A stretch of DNA of 21,502 bases from JBBQYA01 sp038209155 (lineage in GTDB: Bacteria; Bacteroidota; Bacteroidia; Sphingobacteriales; Sphingobacteriaceae): assembly GCA_038209155.1 (NCBI GenBank), contig JBBQYA010000048.1, positions 1-21,502 on the forward strand, in the 5' to 3' direction. The translations under genes were made by a program, and so were the position numbers. Below are positions 14,215-21,502 of this stretch, piece by piece. The notes under the pieces were generated by a model, which did no database searches, was not told where the DNA came from, and saw only the letters and a list, made by a program, of their open reading frames with translations. Numbering within the stretch: position 1 is the stretch's first letter; each line of letters begins with the position of its first letter.

Positions 14215-17118
14215 ATGAGTGTAAAAAGTAGCAAGAGTAAGCAAATTCAAAAAGTAGAAGTTTTCGGTGCCCGAGTCCACAATCTAAAAAATATAGATGT
14301 TTCTTTTCCACGCAACCAACTGGTAGTCATTACTGGTTTGAGTGGTAGCGGAAAATCTTCTTTAGCTTTTGATACCATTTACGCCGAAGGGCAAAGAAGG
14401 TATATGGAAACCCTAAGTGCTTATTCAAGGCAATTTATGGGAAATCTGGAGCGTCCAGATGTGGATAAAATCGCTGGATTAAGTCCAGTAATTGCCATTG
14501 AGCAAAAAACCACTTCCAAAAATCCGAGGTCTACTGTAGGTACCATTACAGAAATTTATGATTTTATGCGTTTGCTTTTCGCAAGAATTGCCGATGCCTA
14601 TTCCTATAATACTGGGGAGTTGATGATCAAAATGTCGGAAGATCAGATTTTCAATACCGTTCTCGAAAAATTTGATGGAAAACTAATTAGCGTTCTTGCT
14701 CCAGTTGTGAAAGGTAGAAAAGGGCACTATCGCGAACTTTTTGAACAAATAAGAAAGCAGGGTTTTCTGAAAGTAAGAGTAGATGGAGCATTGGTAGAAA
14801 TTACTGCCAAAATGCAAGTCGATAGATACAAAATTCACGATATAGAAGTAGTGGTTGATTCTATAGAGGTAAATGAAAAAAATAAAAAACGTTTAAAAGA
14901 TTCTTTACAAGCATCCATGAAACAATCCAGAGGGATTATAAAAATTCTGGATCATGATGCCGAAGGAATGCCAGCTTACAATTATTCTAAATTTTTGATG
15001 TGCCCCAGCACTGGAATTTCTTATGATGAACCTCAACCCAATACCTTTTCTTTCAATTCACCGTATGGCTCTTGCGAGAAATGCGATGGTCTTGGTTACG
15101 TTTCAGAAATTGATATTAATGCCTTAATTCCAGACAATTCGTTAAGCATAAACGATGGTGCAATTGCACCTTTAGGAAAACAAAGAGAAACTTGGGTCTT
15201 TCAATTATTAAAAGCATTAGCCAAAAAATTTGAATTTTCTTTAAGTACTCCAGTTTCCAAATTAAGTCCAGAAGCCATTGAAATCATTCTTTATGGTGCT
15301 CAAGAAAAACTTGCAGTTGCTGTAGAATACAACCAATGGAATGTTTCCAATTATAATGTATCCTTTGAAGGAATTATAAAAGTAATCGAAGACATGAAAC
15401 CTGGTAGGGCAGGAGGTGGAGAATATTCCGAAGATTTAGACGAATACCGCAAAATGATACAATGCGATGTTTGCAAAGGAGCACGATTGAAAAAGGAATC
15501 TTTGTTTTTTAAAATTGCCGACAAAAACATCCATGAACTTTCCATTATGGATATTTCTGTTCTTAGAGATTGGTTTGAGGGGGTAGAAGAAACATTAAAC
15601 GAACGGAAAAATATCATTGCCAAAGGGATTTTAAAAGAAATTCGATCTAGAATTGGGTTTTTATTGGATGTTGGTTTAGAATATTTAACCCTCGATAGAT
15701 CCTCAAAGTCCCTCTCTGGAGGAGAAGCGCAAAGAATTCGTTTAGCTACTCAAATTGGTTCTCAATTAGTGAATGTACTCTACATTTTGGATGAGCCAAG
15801 CATTGGACTTCACCAGCGCGATAATGAAAAATTAATTTCCGCACTCCAAAATTTACGAGACATAGGAAATTCTGTTTTGGTAGTGGAGCACGACAAAGAC
15901 ATGATTTTGCAAGCAGATTATGTAATTGATATGGGTCCAGCAGCTGGCGAACATGGAGGAGAAGTAGTCGCCAGCGGAACCGCAGAAGAGTTGATGACTT
16001 TCAAAACCCTGACAACTGATTATATCGCAGAAAGAAAATCCATAGAAATACCTACGAAAAGAAGAAAAGGGAGTGGAAAAAATTTGATTTTAAAACATGC
16101 CGAAGGAAATAATCTTAAAAAAGTAACTGCAAATTTCCCATTGGGAACTTTTATAAGTGTTACTGGAGTGTCTGGAAGTGGAAAATCTACCTTAATAGCT
16201 GAAACTTTATATCCTATTCTCAATCAATATTTCTATCATTCTAAGAAAAAACCTATGCCTTACAAATCAATTGATGGTTTGAAAGAAATTGATAAAGTAA
16301 TAGAAATAGATCAAAGTGCAATTGGACGAACACCCAGATCAAATCCAGCAACCTACACCAGTGTGTTTTCAGATATTAGAAATTTATATGTAAATCTTCC
16401 AGAATCTAAAATTAGAGGATATAAGCCGGGCAGATTTTCCTTCAATGTAAAAGGTGGCAGATGCGAAAATTGTGAAGGAGCAGGTTTGAAAGTGATTGAA
16501 ATGAATTTTCTACCCGATGTGCAGGTCAATTGTGAAGTTTGCAATGGTAAAAGATACAATAGAGAAACATTAGAGGTACGCTACAAAGGAAAATCGATTA
16601 GTGATGTATTGGACATGAGTATAGAAGATGCCGTTCCATTTTTCGAAAATATACCATCCATTCATCGCAAGATTAGCACCCTGCAAGATGTTGGTTTGGG
16701 ATATATTACCTTAGGCCAATCATCGGTTACCCTTTCAGGTGGTGAGGCACAGCGAGTGAAACTAGCTACCGAACTAAGTAAAAAAGATACCGGAAAAACC
16801 TTTTACATCCTCGACGAACCAACTACCGGACTCCATTTCGAAGACATAAATGTACTGCTTGGAGTCTTAAACAAATTGGTCGACAAAGGCAATACCGTTT
16901 TGGTGATCGAACATAATTTAGATGTAATCAAAGTATCAGATTATGTAATAGATTTAGGCCCAGAAGGAGGCAAAAAAGGCGGAACCATTCTTTTCCAAGG
17001 CACCCCAGAAGATTTATGTTTAATCAAAGGAAACCATACCGGACGGTTTTTAATAAAAGAACTAAACGTGAAAGAAGTGAAAAAATTGGGTAAGAAGATT
17101 AAGGTTGGGGTGGAATGA
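14215..17118 (+). CDS. uvrA: UvrABC excinuclease subunit A
   Basis: UvrA is the damage-recognition ATPase of nucleotide excision repair; it dimerises and loads UvrB on damaged DNA. The 967-residue length is typical. Two ABC ATPase modules are complete: Walker A GLSGSGKSS (41-49) and GVSGSGKST (651-659), signatures LSGGEAQR (500-507 and 840-847), and Walker B ILDEP around D526/E527 and D867/E868. The C-terminal zinc finger is intact (C750, C753, C773, C776). In the first zinc-finger region the leading pair is CPST (C263, T266) instead of CxxC, while C287/C290 remain, so that site lacks a ligand. The conserved EQKTTSKNPRSTVGT block is present. It starts 36 nt after the transglycosylase gene behind its own -7 element. 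Confidence 0.98.
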   Translation: MSVKSSKSKQIQKVEVFGARVHNLKNIDVSFPRNQLVVITGLSGSGKSSLAFDTIYAEGQRRYMETLSAYSRQFMGNLERPDVDKIAGLSPVIAIEQKTTSKNPRSTVGTITEIYDFMRLLFARIADAYSYNTGELMIKMSEDQIFNTVLEKFDGKLISVLAPVVKGRKGHYRELFEQIRKQGFLKVRVDGALVEITAKMQVDRYKIHDIEVVVDSIEVNEKNKKRLKDSLQASMKQSRGIIKILDHDAEGMPAYNYSKFLMCPSTGISYDEPQPNTFSFNSPYGSCEKCDGLGYVSEIDINALIPDNSLSINDGAIAPLGKQRETWVFQLLKALAKKFEFSLSTPVSKLSPEAIEIILYGAQEKLAVAVEYNQWNVSNYNVSFEGIIKVIEDMKPGRAGGGEYSEDLDEYRKMIQCDVCKGARLKKESLFFKIADKNIHELSIMDISVLRDWFEGVEETLNERKNIIAKGILKEIRSRIGFLLDVGLEYLTLDRSSKSLSGGEAQRIRLATQIGSQLVNVLYILDEPSIGLHQRDNEKLISALQNLRDIGNSVLVVEHDKDMILQADYVIDMGPAAGEHGGEVVASGTAEELMTFKTLTTDYIAERKSIEIPTKRRKGSGKNLILKHAEGNNLKKVTANFPLGTFISVTGVSGSGKSTLIAETLYPILNQYFYHSKKKPMPYKSIDGLKEIDKVIEIDQSAIGRTPRSNPATYTSVFSDIRNLYVNLPESKIRGYKPGRFSFNVKGGRCENCEGAGLKVIEMNFLPDVQVNCEVCNGKRYNRETLEVRYKGKSISDVLDMSIEDAVPFFENIPSIHRKISTLQDVGLGYITLGQSSVTLSGGEAQRVKLATELSKKDTGKTFYILDEPTTGLHFEDINVLLGVLNKLVDKGNTVLVIEHNLDVIKVSDYVIDLGPEGGKKGGTILFQGTPEDLCLIKGNHTGRFLIKELNVKEVKKLGKKIKVGVE

Positions 17119-17284
17119 TATTGTGGAGAGGTTTAAAACTTTGCAGGTAAATAGTTGGAATTTGATATATAGAACTTATTTATTAATAAAAATTGTACAA
17201 AGATTTATATTTCTTAAAAATTAGATATTACTAATATTTCAATTGGACTTATTTCTTTTCTTACTAACAATGCGTAGGTTAAAT

Positions 17285-17292
17285 TATCTTTG
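17285..17292 (+). promoter_or_regulatory. -7 promoter element (TATCTTTG) for the helicase gene
   Basis: TATCTTTG is an exact match to TAnnTTTG and lies 98 nt before the helicase ATG, leaving a leader of roughly 90 nt. No clear -33 TTTG is visible. The rest of the 272-bp gap from uvrA (17119-17390) is AT-rich; I see no other gene, RNA or hairpin terminator in it. Confidence 0.55.
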
Positions 17293-17390
17293 TATGATTA
17301 TAAACGATATTTAATTTTAACAAAAATTGAATTTTTAAATTTATATTTTTCGGAAGCAAATTCACCTATTTTAAATTAACTACAAAACCT

Positions 17391-20300
17391 ATGTTCCAAG
17401 GTATTTACGAAGAATTAGTTACAAAGTTAGTTACTCAAAAAATCAATTCGCTTAACAAAGATGCTTATTACATAAATAAAGCACCCATTGATAAAGAAGA
17501 GGCTTCAAGTATTTTATCACAGCATTTATCACGAACAATTAAACAAGCATTAGAATATTTAAAGGGTGAAAATCAAATTGAACAACAGATTGATATTGCC
17601 AATAAGATTATTGTTTTTTTAAAGGAAGAGCTAAATAAAAAGGAGCTTTCAAATGAAATAATTGAATTGGAAGGCGAATTGTTAAAGGCAGTCTTTACAA
17701 GAGTTGATGCACACTTCTCCAATTTTGATTTACATTTAAAAGAGATTACTCCTTACACGAGACTTACTCATAGTGAATTATTTACCGGAGGAAACGCAGG
17801 CTTATCGCTCGAAAGTGAATTGAGAAAGGAAATTTTATCTTCCGATAGAATTGATTTACTCGTTTCATTTATAAAATTCAAAGGCATTATTATTCTAGAA
17901 AGAGAGCTTAAAGAATTTACAAATCGAGGTGGCAAACTAAGAGTAATTACAACCACATATATGGGTGCTTCTGATTACAAAGCAATTCTACTTTTATCCA
18001 AGTTAAAGAATACTGAGGTGAAAATCTCTTATAATACAGGTAATGAAAGACTTCATGCTAAAGCCTATTTGTTCTTTAGAAATACAGAATTTCATACTGG
18101 ATATATTGGTTCATCCAATTTTTCTCGCTCTGCACTTACGGATGGTTTAGAATGGAATATTAAAATCACAACAAAAGAAGTAAGCCACATTATTGACAAA
18201 TTTCAAAAAACGTTTGACTCTTATTGGCTAAGTGACGATTTTGAAATATTTCATGATGATATTCATAAAGAAAAACTTATTACTTCTTTAAATCAAGGTA
18301 AAAACTCAAAGACCACCGATATAAATTTTTCATTTTTTGAAATCAAACCTTTTCCATTTCAATCCGAGATATTGGAAAAACTAGAAGTAGAAAGAACTAT
18401 TCACGCACGTAACAGAAATTTAATAGTTGCGGCAACAGGAACTGGAAAAACTGTGATTTCAGCTTTTGATTTTAAGAGGTTCAAAAAGGAAAATAAATCT
18501 TATAAACTTTTATTTTTAGCCCACAGAAAGGAAATCTTACAACAATCATTGTCAGTTTATCGTGGAATTTTAAAGGATAATAATTTTGGTGAATTGTGGG
18601 TAGATGGATCAATTCCATCAAGCTACGAATATGTTTTTGCATCAGTACAAACTATTAATAATAGGTTAAATGAAATAGGTCTTTCGCAAGAATATTTTGA
18701 TTACATTGTTATAGATGAATGCCATCACCTTACAGCTAATTCTTATCGTACAATAATCAATTGGTTTAAACCAAAGGTTTTACTTGGTCTAACAGCGACA
18801 CCTGAAAGAATGGATGGTGGTGATATTCAAGAAGATTTTCACAATAGAATTGCTGCTGAAATTAGATTACCTGAAGCCTTAAACAGAAAATTGCTTTGCC
18901 CTTTTCAATATTTTGGAATAACAGATAGTATTGATTTATCAGAAATTGGGTGGGAACGTGGCAGATACATTATAAGTGAATTGACAAATATTTACACAGC
19001 TAATGACAGAAGAGTCCGAGAAATTATTGATGCTTTAAATAACTATACAAAAGATATCCAAGATGTCAGGGCAATATGTTTTTGTGTATCAATAGAGCAT
19101 GCTAAATTTATGGCTGAAAAGTTTTTAATGGCTGGTCTCAAAGCGGATTATTTAACGAGTGCCAATAACCAAAATCGAGAAACAGTTCGACAAATGTTAT
19201 TAAGAAAAGAAATCAATTTTTTATTTGTGGTTGATATATTCAATGAGGGTGTCGATATTCCTGAAATTGATACAGTTTTATTTCTGAGACCTACAGAAAG
19301 TTTGACAATTTTTCTCCAACAATTGGGTAGAGGATTGAGACTATCAGATGATAAAGATTGTTTAACAGTCTTAGACTTTGTTGGAAATGCAAGGCCAGAA
19401 TATAATTTTGAAAATAAATTTAGAGCACTTATAGGCAAAACAGCCACGACAGTTTTTAAAGAAATTGAAGATAATTTTCCTCATTTGCCATTAGGATGTT
19501 CTATAGTTTTAGAAAAAAAGGCCAAAGAAAGTATTTTAGAAAACATCAAATTAGCAACATCATTCAACCGAAACCAACTTATTCAAAAAATTAAAAACTT
19601 TAAGCATCAAACTACCCTTCCACTAAATCTTAAAAATTTTATTGAATTTAATAATATTCCAATTCAATTCATTTTTAAAAAAGGCAGTTGGAAACGTCTT
19701 TGTCAATTAGCCGAGGTAATAGAGTATTTTGATGATATTAATGAAAAAGAAATTATTTCAGCAATTAACTATAAGTGGCTATCTATAAGTTCTACAAGCT
19801 ATTTTCAATTTATTTTGACTTTAGCAAAAAAAGGGTTTAGTCTTGAAGGATTCAATTTCAGCGAAGAAGAGAAATCAATGCTTCTAATGCTACATTATGA
19901 TATTTGGAAAGTTGCAGGTGGTTTTAAATCTATTGAAGAAAGTATTGAGGAAATTGGAAAGAATAAGATACTTGTAGATGAAATTATTGAAGTGCTTGAA
20001 CTTTTAATTGATATAATTGACTTTAAAGAACTGGATATTATTTTGCCATATCATCAACCTTTAAAAATTCATTCTAGATATACAAGAGATCAAATTTTGG
20101 TAGCATTTGGTATAAGCACATTTGAAATAAAATCATCCAATAGAGAAGGAAGTGCTGAAAACAGGAGACTTAGTACTGAGTTGCTTTTTATAAATCTAAT
20201 AAAATCGGAAGAAAATTTCTCGCCTACAACTATGTATGATGACTATGCGATAAATGAATTTTTATTTCATTGGCAAAGTCAAAATTCAGCGGGACCAGAA

Positions 20301-20531
20301 ACTCCAAAAGGTTTATCATATTTAAACCATCAAGAAAATAAAAAGAGAATAATATTATTTGTAAGAGAAAAAGCAAAAGATGAATATGGAAATACTATGG
20401 GATATGTTTTTGTTGGTGAAGGAAATTTAAAAGAGCATAATGGGTCTAAACCAATGAATATTAAATGGGAATTAAACGAACCAATGCCTCATTATCTTTG
20501 GAAAGATGCAGCTAAATTAAGAACTGGATAA
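17391..20531 (+). CDS. PLD-nuclease / SF2 DEAD-box helicase / DUF3427 fusion protein
   Basis: The 1046-residue protein combines three parts. Residues about 120-280 form a phospholipase D-like domain with one HKD motif (H222, K224 in RLHAKAYLF, then GSSNFS at 240-245), as in PLD-type nucleases that act as dimers. Residues about 318-665 are a superfamily 2 helicase core: Walker A AATGTGKT (347-354), DECH (442-445), TAT (468-470), VDIFNEGVDIPEID, and motif VI QQLGRGLR (643-650). Residues about 890-1040 match DUF3427, with FHWQSQN and the YLNH...ILFVRE pattern. The family is known as PLD-helicase-DUF3427 proteins, suspected in DNA restriction or processing; no proven function is known to me. No methyltransferase or partner gene lies beside it. 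It has its own -7 element, and a related 21-bp repeat array follows. Confidence 0.92.
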   Translation: MFQGIYEELVTKLVTQKINSLNKDAYYINKAPIDKEEASSILSQHLSRTIKQALEYLKGENQIEQQIDIANKIIVFLKEELNKKELSNEIIELEGELLKAVFTRVDAHFSNFDLHLKEITPYTRLTHSELFTGGNAGLSLESELRKEILSSDRIDLLVSFIKFKGIIILERELKEFTNRGGKLRVITTTYMGASDYKAILLLSKLKNTEVKISYNTGNERLHAKAYLFFRNTEFHTGYIGSSNFSRSALTDGLEWNIKITTKEVSHIIDKFQKTFDSYWLSDDFEIFHDDIHKEKLITSLNQGKNSKTTDINFSFFEIKPFPFQSEILEKLEVERTIHARNRNLIVAATGTGKTVISAFDFKRFKKENKSYKLLFLAHRKEILQQSLSVYRGILKDNNFGELWVDGSIPSSYEYVFASVQTINNRLNEIGLSQEYFDYIVIDECHHLTANSYRTIINWFKPKVLLGLTATPERMDGGDIQEDFHNRIAAEIRLPEALNRKLLCPFQYFGITDSIDLSEIGWERGRYIISELTNIYTANDRRVREIIDALNNYTKDIQDVRAICFCVSIEHAKFMAEKFLMAGLKADYLTSANNQNRETVRQMLLRKEINFLFVVDIFNEGVDIPEIDTVLFLRPTESLTIFLQQLGRGLRLSDDKDCLTVLDFVGNARPEYNFENKFRALIGKTATTVFKEIEDNFPHLPLGCSIVLEKKAKESILENIKLATSFNRNQLIQKIKNFKHQTTLPLNLKNFIEFNNIPIQFIFKKGSWKRLCQLAEVIEYFDDINEKEIISAINYKWLSISSTSYFQFILTLAKKGFSLEGFNFSEEEKSMLLMLHYDIWKVAGGFKSIEESIEEIGKNKILVDEIIEVLELLIDIIDFKELDIILPYHQPLKIHSRYTRDQILVAFGISTFEIKSSNREGSAENRRLSTELLFINLIKSEENFSPTTMYDDYAINEFLFHWQSQNSAGPETPKGLSYLNHQENKKRIILFVREKAKDEYGNTMGYVFVGEGNLKEHNGSKPMNIKWELNEPMPHYLWKDAAKLRTG

Positions 20532-20624
20532 GTTTACGTTTATTTTCCCCCAAACCCAAACCAACCTAAATTCCCCATAACTCCCTAATAAACCGCTACT
20601 TACAAACTCAATTTCTCGATTCCA

Positions 20625-20771
20625 AATAAAAACATAGCACATTTACAGTTTAACAATCACCATTAACTCTGCCTCAATGACAGTTTACAGCTTAACAATC
20701 ACCATTTGCTCTGCATCAATGTCAGTTTGCTGCTTAACAATTGCCATTTACTCCTTAACAATTACAGCTTA
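20625..20771. repeat. Array B: seven tandem 21-bp repeats in alternating (42-bp) pattern
   Basis: Units of exactly 21 bp start at 20625 (weak), 20646, 20667, 20688, 20709, 20730 and 20751. Those at 20646, 20688, 20730 and 20751 contain TTAACAAT, followed in the first three by a CCATT end. Those at 20667 and 20709 read CTCTGC(C/A)TCAATG then CAGTTT. Units 20646/20688 and 20667/20709 each differ at 3 of 21 positions, so the two types alternate as a 42-bp higher-order repeat. Nearly all units end in TTTA, TTTG or TTAA, as in the array at 10.75 kb. The stretch from the helicase stop to here (20532-20624) shows no gene. The array lies in a convergent gap. Confidence 0.88.
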
Positions 20772-21077
20772 AATCCTGAACTTTAATTAAAATAGGGTAA
20801 TACAAGGAAACTAGGTTTGGAAAACTAAAAACTGAATTCCTTAAATTGCAGTGTACAATTAAATCTACTCCATTTTGGATTTATTCTTCCACCGCTGAGT
20901 TTAAATGTAAAAGCAAATCTTATACGTAAGTTGTTGGTATTTAGAAATTAGAATAATTCCTTCCATCACTAGTTCATTTTCCTAAAATACCTTCAACTTC
21001 ACAATTCCAAATCTAAAGTTATTAGATGTGGATTTTCCCTTAGACCTTGATTCTAATATTATTTATTATGTGCCATT
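20772..21077. other. Intergenic stretch without an intact gene
   Basis: About 300 bp between the repeat array and the PfpI pseudogene. Both strands carry frequent stops. The only coding-like piece is a minus-strand open stretch of about 40 codons (20825-20947) containing RFAFTFKLSGGRINPKW and ending FKEFSF. It has no start codon and an in-frame stop directly upstream. Alternating hydrophobic residues and the terminal Phe recall the last strands of an outer-membrane barrel, but this could be chance. No hairpin terminator or promoter is clear. Confidence 0.5.
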
Positions 21078-21340
21078 TTATGCTTTTTCTAAAAGCTCGA
21101 ATAATTTACCGCCGTTTTTGATGATGCCGGATTTTGGTCAGTAATTAATAAACCATCTGTAACCACTTAAGAAGCCCAAACTTCTTTTTTAAAATATATA
21201 CCACCCTTGTTTTTTAATTTATCTTCCAGTAAAAAAGGTACTACCTAGGTTAGCATAACGGCTTCTTTTTCGGTATTTGTAAAGCCCTTTACTTTTTGGA
21301 CTTTTAATAAGAGTAGATTTTTAAACTCTTTGTTTAGAAT
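21078..21340 (-). pseudogene. Decayed DJ-1/PfpI-family (type 1 glutamine amidotransferase-like) gene remnant
   Basis: On the minus strand, a frame reading KGFTNTEKEAVMLT, stop, VVPFLLEDKLKNKGG, then stop, VVTDGLLITDQNPASS matches the C-terminal part of DJ-1/PfpI-family proteins. The family's usual text around it is GFTNxEE...VVPFLLEDxL...GG and VxDGxLITGQNPxSS. In-frame stops lie at 21245-21247 (TAG) and 21167-21169 (TAA). A frameshift near 21108-21113 then leads to GKLFELLEKA and the natural stop at 21078-21080. The N-terminal two thirds, including the catalytic Cys region, are absent: the remnant abuts the stop of the SOUL gene. It cannot make a functional protein. The family call rests on these motifs by eye. 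Confidence 0.85.
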
Positions 21341-21502
21341 TTAATTTTGATTCCATAGAATGTTCACAATGATTTCGTTTTTTCTTCCCAAAAATTGATA
21401 AGGTGCATTATAACCTAAAAAACGAAAGTTTCCCAAATACACAATCCCATTTGCCTTCAATGCACTTTCTAATTGGATAGTGTACTTTTTAATATCCTCA
21501 TC
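21341..21502 (-). CDS. SOUL-family heme-binding protein, C-terminal part (N-terminus beyond the window)
   Basis: The final 53 residues of a minus-strand gene are visible, ending at a TAA at 21341-21343; the start lies beyond the right edge. The sequence DEDIKKY...LESALKANG followed by LGNFRFLGYNAPYQFLGR and KNEIIV is the conserved C-terminus of SOUL/HBP heme-binding proteins, where the NxPYxxxGRxNEI stretch is the most recognisable part. Such Bacteroidota proteins usually carry an N-terminal membrane anchor or signal, which cannot be seen here. Proteins of this family bind heme or tetrapyrroles, and their physiological role is unsettled. Directly downstream lies the truncated PfpI-type pseudogene. 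The frame is intact over all 53 codons, unlike the neighbour. Confidence 0.88.
   Translation of the reverse strand, partial: DEDIKKYTIQLESALKANGIVYLGNFRFLGYNAPYQFLGRKNEIIVNILWNQN

Noticed and set aside
20667..20801. Open reading frame through array B encoding leucine-rich seven-residue repeats
   Set aside because: 21 is a multiple of three, so frames stay open by periodicity alone; there is no start codon, and array A has stops in the matching frame after three units.

Overview
The window is an AT-rich chromosomal segment from a member of the Bacteroidota. Four things point there: promoter elements of the TAnnTTTG type in front of several genes, little or no Shine-Dalgarno signal, a bshA gene (bacillithiol pathway), and household genes with Bacteroidota-style architectures. 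These include a GH3/serine-hydrolase fusion, a RluB-type synthase with a long lysine-rich extension, and tandem rhomboid genes behind mutL. I cannot name a genus.

Layout. Positions 1-3388 (minus strand) hold a tight mutL - rhomboid - rhomboid run; the last rhomboid leaves the window at the left edge. A divergent intergenic region with a 17-bp palindrome separates it from a plus-strand group at 3531-8092: a secreted GH3 N-acetylhexosaminidase/beta-lactamase-fold fusion, a small secreted helical protein, and bshA. Positions 8183-10675 hold four accessory genes: a small basic protein followed in the same frame by a three-TM membrane protein, then a lipoprotein, then a secreted TPR protein. This block ends in an array of 21-bp phased repeats and a bidirectional terminator. 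Next come an rluB-type pseudouridine synthase (minus), a MltD-like lytic transglycosylase with LysM (plus) and uvrA (plus), all with recognisable -7 elements. A large PLD-nuclease/SF2-helicase/DUF3427 protein (17391-20531) follows.

The right end (20532-21502) has no intact complete gene. It holds a second array of 21-bp repeats related to the first, a decayed DJ-1/PfpI-family pseudogene (minus), and the C-terminal part of a SOUL-family heme-binding protein (minus) that runs off the edge.

How the genes relate: mutL and uvrA are DNA repair. The GH3 fusion and the transglycosylase act on peptidoglycan. bshA makes the first bacillithiol intermediate. The PLD-helicase is a plausible stand-alone DNA-processing or defence protein. 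The most unusual signal is the pair of exactly 21-bp-phased, non-coding repeat arrays. Both lie in convergent (3'-3') intergenic regions about 10 kb apart and share unit types, so they look like a dispersed repeat family.
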